Position numbers and translations under genes: made by a program
Source: Lentzea fradiae
GTDB lineage: Bacteria; Actinomycetota; Actinomycetes; Mycobacteriales; Pseudonocardiaceae
Length of the DNA stretch: 64,000 nucleotides
Assembly: GCF_900100955.1 (NCBI RefSeq)
Contig: NZ_FNCC01000013.1
Span: forward strand, 124,001 to 188,000
Direction: 5' to 3'
Shown here: piece by piece, positions 9,022-17,435 of the stretch
Numbering within the stretch: the stretch's first letter is position 1
Layout: each line of letters begins with the position of its first letter
Notes under the pieces: generated by a model
What the model was told of the DNA's origin: nothing
What the model saw: the letters and a program-made list of their open reading frames with translations, nothing else
The model's database searches: none

Positions 9022-9507
9022 GTGACCCGTTCCTGGCCCGCCAAGACAGCCTCCGACGAAAGCGTCCTCGCCTGGGAGTTCCTGGACTTCCTGCGCAAGA
9101 CCGCCGTGCTGAAGGTCGAAGGGCTGACGCGGGACCAGGCCGCGGCGGCCCCCATCGCCACCTCGCCGAGGCTGACGGCTCTGGGCGTGCTCAAGCACCT
9201 CGTCGCGGTCGAGCGGTACTGGCTGTGCATCGCGGGCGCGGGCCTCGAACTGCCGTCCCTGTGGAAAGGCGACCCGGACCCGTCGTGGGACCTCGCCGGC
9301 AGCGACACCCCGGAGTCGGTGATCCAGGCGTACCGCGACGAGTGGGCCAACGCCGAGGCGCTCCGGCGGCGGCACCCGGACGACACCGCCGCGGACGGCG
9401 AGCGCACCGTGCGGTGGATCCTGGCGCACGTGACCCAGGAGACGGCACGGCACGCCGGCCACCTCGACCTGCTCCGCGAGCTCGCGGACGGCCAGACGGG
9501 CGAATGA
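9022..9507 (+). CDS. DinB/DUF664 family protein
   Basis: A 161-residue protein of the DinB-like four-helix family (DUF664). Histidines in LGVLKHLVAVERYW (near residue 59) and in the C-terminal helix THQ-like segment HVTQETARHAGHLD are placed to form the metal-binding triad of this fold. In actinobacteria many members are thought to act as thiol (mycothiol)-dependent S-transferases. The GTG start has no strong ribosome binding site. It follows the TPP enzyme by 45 bases on the same strand, so the two may be co-transcribed. Confidence 0.8.
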   Translation: MTRSWPAKTASDESVLAWEFLDFLRKTAVLKVEGLTRDQAAAAPIATSPRLTALGVLKHLVAVERYWLCIAGAGLELPSLWKGDPDPSWDLAGSDTPESVIQAYRDEWANAEALRRRHPDDTAADGERTVRWILAHVTQETARHAGHLDLLRELADGQTGE

Positions 9508-9511
9508 CCCG

Positions 9512-10243
9512 TCAGACCTCACCCGGCCATAACGGCGTGAGCGGCGCGACGACACCGTCGAGCGCGTTGTCCACGATCGCACCGGCCAGCGGCATCAACG
9601 TGGCCCGCGACCACACCAGGTGGTCGCGAAGAGCCGGAACCGCCAGTGCGGCGGCGGCCTGCTCGACGACCTCCTGACGTTCGTGGTGCAGGCACCGCAG
9701 CAACGCCTCCGCCGCGCCACCGACCTGGACTCCCGACCCCGCCAGCCGCCGGACCGCTTCGGCGGCCGCGACGCGCACCTGCCACTTCGCGTCCCGCAGG
9801 CGGCCGGTGACCGGCGGCACCGCGGCCGGGTCGGCGGTGTCGCCCAGCGCCGTCACCGCCCCCTGACGCCGGCAGGCCAGCCAGTGCGTCACGTCCGGGA
9901 CGATGTGCTCGACCGGCTTCGCCCGGCGCAGCCTGGTGATGCCGTAGAGCCACACCCACGGGCCGCGGTACACCTCCTGGCCGAGCCACTGGCGGACCGG
10001 GCCGCCGGTCTCGGCGTAGAAGTGCCGCAACGCGAACCCCGGATCGCGGTCCGGGTCGCGTTCGGCGAGCACCCGGCAGAGCAGCGGACGCAACGGTCCC
10101 GCGTCGTCGAGGGTCCCGAGGATGATCTCGTCCACCCCCTGCTCCGTGTTCTCGACCAGGTTCCTGATGTGGCTGAGGTGCTCCGGTATGCCCCAGTAGC
10201 CCCCCGCCCCGGCCAACACGCTGTAACCACTACGTTCCCCCAT
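9512..10243 (-). CDS. HEAT-repeat protein
   Basis: A 243-residue soluble protein. The C-terminal half contains degenerate HEAT/PBS-lyase-type helical repeats, for example PVTGRLRDAKWQVRVAAAEA and a second unit with LLRCLHHERQEVVEQAAAAL. Such repeats form protein-binding solenoids. The N-terminal half (GYWGIPEHLSHIRNLVENTE) has no recognised motif. It starts seven bases after the LysR gene on the same strand, so the two are likely co-transcribed. Partner and role are unknown. Confidence 0.75.
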   Translation of the reverse strand: MGERSGYSVLAGAGGYWGIPEHLSHIRNLVENTEQGVDEIILGTLDDAGPLRPLLCRVLAERDPDRDPGFALRHFYAETGGPVRQWLGQEVYRGPWVWLYGITRLRRAKPVEHIVPDVTHWLACRRQGAVTALGDTADPAAVPPVTGRLRDAKWQVRVAAAEAVRRLAGSGVQVGGAAEALLRCLHHERQEVVEQAAAALAVPALRDHLVWSRATLMPLAGAIVDNALDGVVAPLTPLWPGEV

Positions 10244-10250
10244 GTAGCCA

Positions 10251-11168
10251 TCATGGCGGACTTACATGATCGCCTACAGTCCTTTCACACACCTGCAGGA
10301 GAGCATTCACCGCATCGCACAACAACGGATTCGTGTTCGCGGTGCGGTGGACGACGTGCACGTGCCGACGCAACGGCTTGTGCCTCAACGGCATCGCATG
10401 CGTGCCGGGCAACGCCTTGTACCCGAGAGCCGGCACCAACGCCACGCCGACACCCGCCGCCACGAGCGACTGCACGACCTCGTAGTCGTTGCTCCGAAAG
10501 GCGATCTTGGGCGCGAACCCCGCCGCCGCGCACAACCGGGTGAGGCAGGTGGCCCCGGACGTGCCGTCGCGCGAGGCGATCCACCGCTCGTCCCTGAGGT
10601 CCTCCAGCCTGACGTTGCTCTTCGCGGCCGGGTGGCCGGACGGCACCATGACCAGGAGCGTCTCGTCCAGCAACGGCACGACCGTCAGCTCCTCCGGCCA
10701 CGTCCTCGGCACGAGGTCGTAGGCGTAGACGAGCGCCAGGTCGAGCTCACCGGTCAGCACGAGCGGCAGCACGTCGTCCGGCTCGGCCTCGTCCAGCCGG
10801 ATCTCCGCGTCCGGCAGGTCCCGCGTCAGCCGCGCCAGCGCCTTCGGCACCACCCGCGCGCTGGCCGTGGGGAACGTGCCGATCCGCAGCCGCCCCCGCA
10901 GCCCCTGCACCATCGCCTTGACCTCGTGCTCGAAGCCGTCGAACGCCGCGAGCAGCTCAGCACCCCGGTCGGCGATCATCAGCGCCGCGCTCGCCGGCCT
11001 GACCGAGTGCGCCTCGCGTTCGAAGAGCGTCACGCCGACCGCCCGCTCGAACGCCGAGATCTGCTGCGACACGGCCGACGACGTGTACCCGAGCCGCCGA
11101 GCCGCCGCAGCGAACGACCCCGTCTTCACGACCTCGACGAGGGTGCGGAGATGAACCGGGTTCAGCAC
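10251..11168 (-). CDS. LysR-family transcriptional regulator
   Basis: A 305-residue LysR-type regulator. The winged HTH is at the N-terminus (about residues 3-62, with FAAAARRLGYTSSAVSQQIS), followed by a linker helix and a two-lobed effector-binding domain. It is divergent from the aldehyde dehydrogenase gene at 11252 with 83 bases between, the classic layout in which a LysR protein controls the neighbouring operon in response to a pathway metabolite. It is therefore the best candidate for the inducer-responsive regulator of the amino acid catabolic cluster (inference). Confidence 0.92.
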   Translation of the reverse strand: MLNPVHLRTLVEVVKTGSFAAAARRLGYTSSAVSQQISAFERAVGVTLFEREAHSVRPASAALMIADRGAELLAAFDGFEHEVKAMVQGLRGRLRIGTFPTASARVVPKALARLTRDLPDAEIRLDEAEPDDVLPLVLTGELDLALVYAYDLVPRTWPEELTVVPLLDETLLVMVPSGHPAAKSNVRLEDLRDERWIASRDGTSGATCLTRLCAAAGFAPKIAFRSNDYEVVQSLVAAGVGVALVPALGYKALPGTHAMPLRHKPLRRHVHVVHRTANTNPLLCDAVNALLQVCERTVGDHVSPP

Positions 11169-11251
11169 CAGAACAGCTTATGCTCGACTCGGCCAGGTTT
11201 CAGTCTGCGACCTCTGGCGCGACCCGGCGGGCACGCGCCAGGGTGGGACGC

Positions 11252-12736
11252 ATGCCCTACGTCTCCACGAACCCGGCGAACACCTCTGACGTGGTCACCG
11301 AGATCGAGCTCGGGACCAGCCGCACCTTCGTCGAAGCAGCCCGGCGGGCGAAGGCGGCACAGCGCGCGTGGGCACGCGTACCCGCCCCCGTGCGCGGACA
11401 GGTCATCGGCAACATCGGCAGGCTCGTCGAGGCGAACTTCGAACCGCTCGCCCAGCTCGTGACCCGCGAGATCGGCAAGCCGATCGCCGAGGCCCGCGGC
11501 GAGGTCCGCGAGATCGTCGACACCTGCGACTTCTTCGTCGGCGAGGGCAGGCGCCTCTACGGGCACACCGTCCCGTCCGAGATGCCCGACAAGCAGCTCT
11601 TCACCTTCCGCACCCCGGTCGGCGCGGCGGCCATCATCACCGCCGGCAACTTCCCGGTCGCCGTGCCGTCGTGGTACATCGTGCCCGCGCTGCTGTGCGG
11701 CAACTCGGTCGTGTGGAAGCCCGCCGAGTACTCCGCCGCGTCGGCCCGCGCCTTCTACGACGTGTTCCAGGCGGCGGGCATCCCGGCCGGGGTGTTCGAG
11801 ATCGTCTTCGCCGAGGGCTCGGAGACGTTCGACGGCCTGGAGCAGTCGCTGCGGGAGGGACTCGTCGACAAGGTCGGCTTCACCGGCTCCAGCGAGGTCG
11901 GTGTGCGGATCGGCGAGCTGTGCGGACGCCACCTCCAGACGCCGTGCCTGGAGCTCGGCGGCAAGAACCCGATGGTCGTCACCGAGGACGCCGACCTGGA
12001 CCTGGCCGTGCAGGGCGCGTTGTTCGCCGGCTTCGGCTCCGCGGGCCAGCGCTGCACCTCGCTCGGCACGGCGATCGTGCACGAGTCGGTGCACGACGAG
12101 TTCCTGACCCGGTTCGTCGAGGCCGTGTCCACCGCCACCGTGGGCGACCCGACCGGTGATGTCCTCTATGGACCGTTGCTGGACGAGAAGTTCGCCCTGG
12201 CGTACGAGAAGTACCTCGGCTGGATCGGCGAGCACCACACGGTGCACGGCCCGACCGGCCGCATCACGGACTCCAGCCCGCGCAACGGCTTCACTGGTGA
12301 GAACGGCTTCTTCTACCACCCCGCAATCGTTTCCGGTGTTCGTGCCGACGACGAGCTGTTCCTCCAGGAGACGTTCGGCCCGATCGTCGGCGTCATGAGG
12401 TACTCGGACCTGGACGAGGCGATCGAGCTGGGCAACCGGCCGGGGTACGGCCTGTCGTGCTCGATCTACACCACGGACCCGGACAAGGCTTTCCGGTTCC
12501 GCGCCGGCATCTCGGCCGGGATGGTGAGCGTCAACAACTCGACGTCCGGGGCCGAGGCGCACCTGCCGTTCGGCGGCAACGGCAAGAGCGGCAACGGCTC
12601 CCGGCAGTCGGGCGTGTGGGTGCTCGACCAGTTCACCCGCTGGCAGTCCATGAACTGGGACTACTCGGGGACGCTGCAGAAAGCGCAGATGGACACTCTC
12701 GCGATCGAGGCGGACCTTGACTTCCGGCTGGCCTGA
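11252..12736 (+). CDS. Aldehyde dehydrogenase, likely aminoadipate- or glutarate-semialdehyde type
   Basis: NAD(P)-dependent aldehyde dehydrogenase of 494 residues. The general base is E234 in CLELGGKN and the nucleophile is C268 in GQRCTSLG; the PFGGNGKSG motif is near the C-terminus. The ATG at 11252 was preferred over a frame-matched ATG 72 bases upstream because a GGTGGGA ribosome binding site precedes it and family homology begins there. The segment EIVDTCDFFVGEGRRLYG and the motif NFPVAVPSW recall ALDH7-type (alpha-aminoadipic semialdehyde) enzymes. Together with the downstream oxidase, amino acid dehydrogenase and glutaryl-CoA enzymes this points to lysine or pipecolate breakdown. First gene of the operon. 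Confidence 0.9.
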   Translation: MPYVSTNPANTSDVVTEIELGTSRTFVEAARRAKAAQRAWARVPAPVRGQVIGNIGRLVEANFEPLAQLVTREIGKPIAEARGEVREIVDTCDFFVGEGRRLYGHTVPSEMPDKQLFTFRTPVGAAAIITAGNFPVAVPSWYIVPALLCGNSVVWKPAEYSAASARAFYDVFQAAGIPAGVFEIVFAEGSETFDGLEQSLREGLVDKVGFTGSSEVGVRIGELCGRHLQTPCLELGGKNPMVVTEDADLDLAVQGALFAGFGSAGQRCTSLGTAIVHESVHDEFLTRFVEAVSTATVGDPTGDVLYGPLLDEKFALAYEKYLGWIGEHHTVHGPTGRITDSSPRNGFTGENGFFYHPAIVSGVRADDELFLQETFGPIVGVMRYSDLDEAIELGNRPGYGLSCSIYTTDPDKAFRFRAGISAGMVSVNNSTSGAEAHLPFGGNGKSGNGSRQSGVWVLDQFTRWQSMNWDYSGTLQKAQMDTLAIEADLDFRLA

Positions 12737-13877
12737 GCTGCCCGGTCAGGCCGAGGTCGTCGTCATCGGCGGCGGGGTGATGGGATCGTCCATCGCCTTT
12801 CACCTCGCCGAGGCAGGCGTCCGCGATGTCGTGGTCGTCGAGAAGGACGAGCTGGGCTCCGGCTCCACCTGCAAAGCCGCGGGTGGGGTGCGCGCCCAGT
12901 TCTCCGACGAGCTGAACATCAGGCTCGGGGCTCGGTCGCTCGAGTTGTTCCGGCGCTTTCCGCAACGGCCCGGGCAGGAGATCGATCTGCACCAGGTCGG
13001 CTACCTGTTCCTCCTCTCTTCCGACGACGACGTGACGGCGTTCGAGCGCAACGTCGACCTCCAGAACTCCCTCGGAGTGCCGAGCCGCATGGTGACGGCC
13101 GAGGAAGCACGACGGATGTCTCCGTTGATCGAGACGGACGGCCTGCTCGCGGCGGCCTTCTCCCCTGACGACGGACACTGCACTCCTGAGTCCGTCGTCC
13201 TGGGTTATGCCACCGCGGCCCGCCGGTTCGGTGCCCGTTTCTGCACCAGAACTGCCGTGCGATCGATAGTAGGGACGGGGTCCGACAGTTTTCGCGTGGA
13301 AACCGGCCGAGGCTCGGTCTCGACGCCGACGGTGGTCTGCGCGGCGGGCGCCTGGTCCCGGGAGATCGGCGCGATGGTGGGCGTTGACCTGCCGGTTTCT
13401 CCCTTGCGGCGGCAGGTGATGTTCACCGAACCCCTGCCGGAGCTACACGATCAGGTGACACCGTTCACCATCGACTTCGACAGCACCTTCTACTTCCACC
13501 GCGAGGGCCCGGGACTGCTGTTCGGCATGTCCGACCCGGACGAGACACCGGGCTTCAAGCTGGACGTGTCCGACGCGTGGCTGCCGCGGCTCACCGAGGC
13601 GATCGGGCGGCGGGCGCCGAGGCTGCTCGACGTCGGCGTCCGCACCGGCTGGGCCGGGCTGTACGAGGTGACGCCGGACCACAACGCGCTGATCGGCTCG
13701 GCCGGGAGGTTCTTCTACGCCACCGGGTTCTCCGGGCACGGCTTCCTGCAGGGCCCGGCCGTCGGCGAGGTCGTCCGCGACCTCGTGCTCGGCCGCGAGC
13801 CCTTCGTCGACGTGTCCGCGTTGGACGCTTCCCGCTTCGCCGCCGGCCAGGCGCGGCCCGAACTCAACTGCGTGTGA
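12717..13877 (+). CDS. FAD-dependent amine/imino-acid oxidoreductase (DAO family)
   Basis: A 386-residue flavoprotein of the D-amino-acid oxidase/sarcosine oxidase superfamily. A Rossmann dinucleotide-binding motif GGGVMGSS begins near residue 18, followed by the acidic residue E39 in VVVEKDE. The C-terminal FAD contact YATGFSGHGFLQGPAVGE is typical of sarcosine oxidase-beta-like proteins. The TTG start, with GAGG six bases upstream, overlaps the aldehyde dehydrogenase gene by 20 bases. Sarcosine, pipecolate and related secondary amines are typical substrates of this branch. In this operon, oxidation of pipecolate to piperideine-6-carboxylate would feed the aldehyde dehydrogenase (inference). 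Confidence 0.88.
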   Translation: MTSGWPELPGQAEVVVIGGGVMGSSIAFHLAEAGVRDVVVVEKDELGSGSTCKAAGGVRAQFSDELNIRLGARSLELFRRFPQRPGQEIDLHQVGYLFLLSSDDDVTAFERNVDLQNSLGVPSRMVTAEEARRMSPLIETDGLLAAAFSPDDGHCTPESVVLGYATAARRFGARFCTRTAVRSIVGTGSDSFRVETGRGSVSTPTVVCAAGAWSREIGAMVGVDLPVSPLRRQVMFTEPLPELHDQVTPFTIDFDSTFYFHREGPGLLFGMSDPDETPGFKLDVSDAWLPRLTEAIGRRAPRLLDVGVRTGWAGLYEVTPDHNALIGSAGRFFYATGFSGHGFLQGPAVGEVVRDLVLGREPFVDVSALDASRFAAGQARPELNCV

Positions 13878-13885
13878 GGACGACG

Positions 13886-15004
13886 ATGGACGTTCTTGAG
13901 CTCATGGACGAGTGGGGGCCCGAGAAGGTCGTCTGCGTGTCCGACCGGCGCACGGGCATGAAAGGCGTGCTCGTCATCGACAACACCGCGCGTGGCATGG
14001 GCAAGGGCGGCACGCGGATGAGCCCGCACGTGTCCGTCGCGGAGATCGCCCGGCTCGCGCGCGTCATGACGTGGAAGTGGGCGGCGGTCGACCTGTTCTT
14101 CGGCGGCGCCAAGGCGGGCATCGTCTTCGACCCCTCCTCACCGGACAAGGAGCAGGCGCTGAGAGCGTTCGCGCGCAAGCTCTCCAACGAGGTGCCGCGC
14201 GAGTACGTGCTGGGCCTCGACGTGGGCCTCACCGAGCGGGACGCCGCGATCGTCCAGGACGAACTGTCGGACCGCGGCGCTATGATGGGCGCACCGGCTC
14301 AACTCGGCGGTCTTCCGTACGACGAGCTGGGCGTCACCGGGTTCGGCGTGGCCGAGGTGGCGGACGAACTGGCGGGGCTGCGGGGCAGACGCGTGGCCGT
14401 CCAGGGTTTCGGAGCGGTTGGTGCCGCGGCGGTGAAGCGGTTCGCCGAACTGGGTGCCGTCGTCGTCGCCGTGTCGTCGGTGCACGGGGCGTTGGTGGAT
14501 CCAGGCGGCTTGGACGTCGCACGGCTTCTGGCTTTGCGGGGCGAGTTCGGCGACCTCGCGGTGCGGGAGTACGGCGGCGTGCGCGAGCTCGGTGCCGAGC
14601 TCCGCGTGCCGTGCGACGTGCTGGTGCCGGCGGCGCTGCAGGACGTCATCGACGCGGATCTGGCGGGCGAGCTCGACACCGCACTGGTGGTCGAGGGTGC
14701 GAACCTGCCCACTTCCGTTGCGGCGCAGGAGGTTCTGGCGCGACGTGGCATCACGGTCGTGCCGGACTTCATCGCGAACGCCGGCGGCGTGATCGCGGCG
14801 GCGTTCGGGATGGACGCGCGGTACTCGGCGTTCCCGGTGGACCCCGCGACGGTGCTGGACGCCGTGTCCTCGAAGCTGAGGGCGAACGCGGCGAATGTCG
14901 TCACCACGGCGAAAAACCGTGGTACGACAACGCATGTGGCCGCGCGCGACATGGCGCAGGAACGCGTCCTGACCGCGATGAAGCTGCGGGGGCGGGTGGC
15001 ATGA
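13886..15004 (+). CDS. Glu/Leu/Phe/Val-type amino acid dehydrogenase
   Basis: NAD(P)-dependent oxidative deaminase of 372 residues. K64 and K76 (in GGAKAG) match the substrate-binding and catalytic lysines of the family, and the cofactor motif GFGAVG spans about residues 174-179. It is shorter than true glutamate dehydrogenases (about 450) and close in size to leucine and valine dehydrogenases. The ATG is preceded by GAGGACG, eight bases after the oxidase stop. In the proposed pathway it would convert L-2-aminoadipate to 2-oxoadipate, but glutamate or a branched-chain amino acid is equally possible from sequence alone. Confidence 0.88.
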   Translation: MDVLELMDEWGPEKVVCVSDRRTGMKGVLVIDNTARGMGKGGTRMSPHVSVAEIARLARVMTWKWAAVDLFFGGAKAGIVFDPSSPDKEQALRAFARKLSNEVPREYVLGLDVGLTERDAAIVQDELSDRGAMMGAPAQLGGLPYDELGVTGFGVAEVADELAGLRGRRVAVQGFGAVGAAAVKRFAELGAVVVAVSSVHGALVDPGGLDVARLLALRGEFGDLAVREYGGVRELGAELRVPCDVLVPAALQDVIDADLAGELDTALVVEGANLPTSVAAQEVLARRGITVVPDFIANAGGVIAAAFGMDARYSAFPVDPATVLDAVSSKLRANAANVVTTAKNRGTTTHVAARDMAQERVLTAMKLRGRVA

Positions 15005-15138
15005 GCGCGTCCGGAGCGGTGGTCTCCTGCCTCGGCCAGGTGCCGGGCACGGCGGTGCTCGGCGGCTCGCGGGCCGGACCGAGGACGAGCACAGCGCACG
15101 AGCCCACCCCGACGAAGCCGTGGAGGCGGATCGCATGA
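15001..15138 (+). CDS. Possible 45-residue protein in the catabolic operon
   Basis: A short open frame whose ATG overlaps the stop of the amino acid dehydrogenase (ATGA at 15001) and whose stop overlaps the CoA-transferase start (ATGA at 15135). It thus fills the 130-base gap exactly and is coupled on both sides. The product is small, Ser/Thr/Pro-rich and ends in KPWRRIA; no motif was recognised. It could be a real small protein or merely a translated link that keeps ribosomes moving to the next gene. Confidence 0.3.
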   Translation: MSASGAVVSCLGQVPGTAVLGGSRAGPRTSTAHEPTPTKPWRRIA

Positions 15139-16220
15139 GCTCCCTCGAAGGCGTCGTGATCGCGGACTTCAGCCGCGTGCTGGCGGCGCCGTACGCGACG
15201 ATGGTGCTGGGCGACCTCGGCGCCGAGGTCGTGAAGGTCGAGCAGCCCGGCAAGGGTGACGAGACCCGCACGTGGGGTCCGCCGCACCACGGGGACGAGG
15301 CGACGTACTTCCTGGCGGTCAACAGGAACAAGACGTCGGTGCAGATCGACCTGTCCACCGAGGCCGGCCGGGAGCGGGCGCGCGAGCTGATCGCGCGTGC
15401 GGACGTCGTGGTCGAGAACTTCAAGCCGGGCACGATGAGGAAGTTCGGGCTCGACTACGAGTCGCTGGGCCGGGACGACCTCGTCTACTGCTCGATCTCG
15501 GGCTTCGGCTCCGGCAAGGGCGCGGACCTGACCGGCTACGACCTGCTGGTGCAGGCCGTGGGCGGGTTGATGAGCGTGACCGGGCCCGGCCCGTACGAAC
15601 CGGTGAAGACCGGTGTGGCGCTGGTCGACGTCCTCACGGGACTGCACGCGTGCGTGGGCATCCTGGCGGCGTTGCGGCACCGGGAGGCGACCGGGCAGGG
15701 GCAGCTCGTCGAGCTGGACCTGCTGACGGTGCTGCTGTCCAGCATGGTGAACCAGAGCGCGGGCTTCACCCTGGCGGGCGCGGTGCCGAAGCCGATGGGC
15801 AACCGGCACCCGTCGATCGCGCCGTACGAGGTGTTCCCGACGGCCGACCAGCCGATCGTGCTCGCCGTGGGCAACGACCGGCAGTTCCGGCGGTTGTGCT
15901 CGGTGCTGGACGTGCCGGAGCTGGCGACGGACCCGCGGTTCGTCACGAACTCCGACCGGGTCGAGAACGTGGACCAGCTGTTCGAGGTCCTCTCGGCGCG
16001 GCTGCGGACGCGCCCGGCACAGCACTGGTTCGAGACGCTGACGCCCCTGGGTGTGCCGTGCGGGCCGGTCAACGACATCGCGCACGCGTTCGCGCTGGCC
16101 GAGTCGCTGGACCTCGCCCCGACCGCGACGATCGAGGACCTGACCCTGGTCGCCAACCCCATCCGCCTGTCGCGCACGCCGGTCACCTACCGGCTGCGCC
16201 CGCCGAAGCTGGAGCCGTGA
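15135..16220 (+). CDS. CaiB/BaiF family CoA-transferase, glutarate CoA-transferase-like
   Basis: Class III CoA-transferase of 361 residues. It opens with SLEGVVIADFSRVLAAPYAT and holds the LGDLGAEVVKVE motif; D136 in TGYDLLVQA corresponds to the catalytic aspartate that forms the mixed anhydride in formyl-CoA transferase. GGAGGCGG precedes the ATG. Directly upstream of a glutaryl-CoA dehydrogenase gene it most likely activates glutarate using succinyl-CoA, as the human enzyme SUGCT does (inference). Other dicarboxylates remain possible. Confidence 0.88.
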   Translation: MSSLEGVVIADFSRVLAAPYATMVLGDLGAEVVKVEQPGKGDETRTWGPPHHGDEATYFLAVNRNKTSVQIDLSTEAGRERARELIARADVVVENFKPGTMRKFGLDYESLGRDDLVYCSISGFGSGKGADLTGYDLLVQAVGGLMSVTGPGPYEPVKTGVALVDVLTGLHACVGILAALRHREATGQGQLVELDLLTVLLSSMVNQSAGFTLAGAVPKPMGNRHPSIAPYEVFPTADQPIVLAVGNDRQFRRLCSVLDVPELATDPRFVTNSDRVENVDQLFEVLSARLRTRPAQHWFETLTPLGVPCGPVNDIAHAFALAESLDLAPTATIEDLTLVANPIRLSRTPVTYRLRPPKLEP

Positions 16221-16221
16221 C

Positions 16222-17382
16222 GTGCAGGACCCGTTGCAGTTGCTGGACATCCCGTCGCTGCTGAGCGACGAGGAACGCGACATCCAGGCCACCGTGGCGG
16301 CGTTCCTCGCCGAGCACGTCCGGCCGCACGTGGCGTCGTGGTTCGAGGAGGGCGTGCTGCCGCGCGAGCTGGCCCGCGAGCTGGGCAAGCTCGGGGTGCT
16401 GGGCATGCACCTCGAGGGCTACGGCTGCGCGGGGACGTCCGCGCTGGCGTACGGGCTCGCCTGCCTGGAGCTGGAGGCCGTGGACAGCGGCATCCGCAGC
16501 TTCGTGTCGGTGCAGGGATCGCTGTCGATGTTCTCGATCTGGAAGTACGGGTCGGAGGAGCAGAAGCAGGAGTGGCTGCCGCGGCTCGCCGCCGGTGAGG
16601 CGATCGGCTGCTTCGGGCTGACCGAACCGGACTTCGGCTCCAACCCGTCGGGCATGCGCACGCGGGCCGTGCGCAACGGCGCCGACTGGGTGCTCGACGG
16701 CACCAAGATGTGGATCACCAACGGCGGGCTGGCGGACGTGGCGACCGTGTGGGCGCGGACCGAGGAAGGAATTCGAGGATTCCTCGTTCCCCGGGGCACC
16801 CCGGGATTTTCCACGCGGGACATCAAGAACAAGCTCTCAATGCGAGCTTCCGTCACATCCGAGTTGGTCCTGGAGGGAGTGCGGCTGCCGGAAAGCGCGC
16901 GTTTGCCGCTCGCGACTTCCCTCCGCGCGCCTCTTTCGTGCCTGAACGAGGCGCGGTTCGGGATCGTGTTCGGGGCCGTCGGGGCGGCGCGGGATTGCGT
17001 GCAGGCGGCACTCGGCTACGCCGGCACGCGCGTCCAGTTCGACCGGCCCATCGCCGGTTTCCAGCTGACGCAGCGCAAGCTCGCCGCCATGTCCGTGCAG
17101 GTCAACAACGCCATGCTGCTGGCGTTGCACCTCGCGCGGCTCAAGGAGGCCGGCACGCTGAAACCGGAGCAGATCAGCGTCGGCAAGTACAACAACGTCG
17201 AGGCGGCCATCGCGATCGCGCGGGAAAGCCGCACGATCCTCGGGGCCAACGGCATCTCGTCGGAGTACTCGCCGCTGCGTCACGCGAACAACCTGGAATC
17301 CGTGCTGACCTACGAGGGGACTTCCGACATCCATTTGCTATCCATCGGCCACGCGTTGACCGGAATCGCCGCGTTCCGCTGA
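16222..17382 (+). CDS. gcdH: Glutaryl-CoA dehydrogenase (acyl-CoA dehydrogenase family)
   Basis: FAD enzyme of 386 residues that oxidises and decarboxylates glutaryl-CoA to crotonyl-CoA. The hallmark segments DSGIRSFVSVQGSLSMFSI, AIGCFGLTEPDFGSNP and KMWITNGG are all present, and the catalytic base is E365 in LTYEGTSDIH. The GTG start lies one base after the CoA-transferase stop, so the two steps are coupled. A stretch near 16765-16900 uses unusually AT-rich codons (GGA, ATT, CGA) compared with its surroundings. Family assignment is strong; decarboxylating activity is inferred from these motifs and the context. Confidence 0.93.
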   Translation: MQDPLQLLDIPSLLSDEERDIQATVAAFLAEHVRPHVASWFEEGVLPRELARELGKLGVLGMHLEGYGCAGTSALAYGLACLELEAVDSGIRSFVSVQGSLSMFSIWKYGSEEQKQEWLPRLAAGEAIGCFGLTEPDFGSNPSGMRTRAVRNGADWVLDGTKMWITNGGLADVATVWARTEEGIRGFLVPRGTPGFSTRDIKNKLSMRASVTSELVLEGVRLPESARLPLATSLRAPLSCLNEARFGIVFGAVGAARDCVQAALGYAGTRVQFDRPIAGFQLTQRKLAAMSVQVNNAMLLALHLARLKEAGTLKPEQISVGKYNNVEAAIAIARESRTILGANGISSEYSPLRHANNLESVLTYEGTSDIHLLSIGHALTGIAAFR

Positions 17383-17435
17383 TCGTTCGTCTTATCCTGC
17401 ACCTCGCACTGGGGGATCGCGGGTGGGAGGACGTT

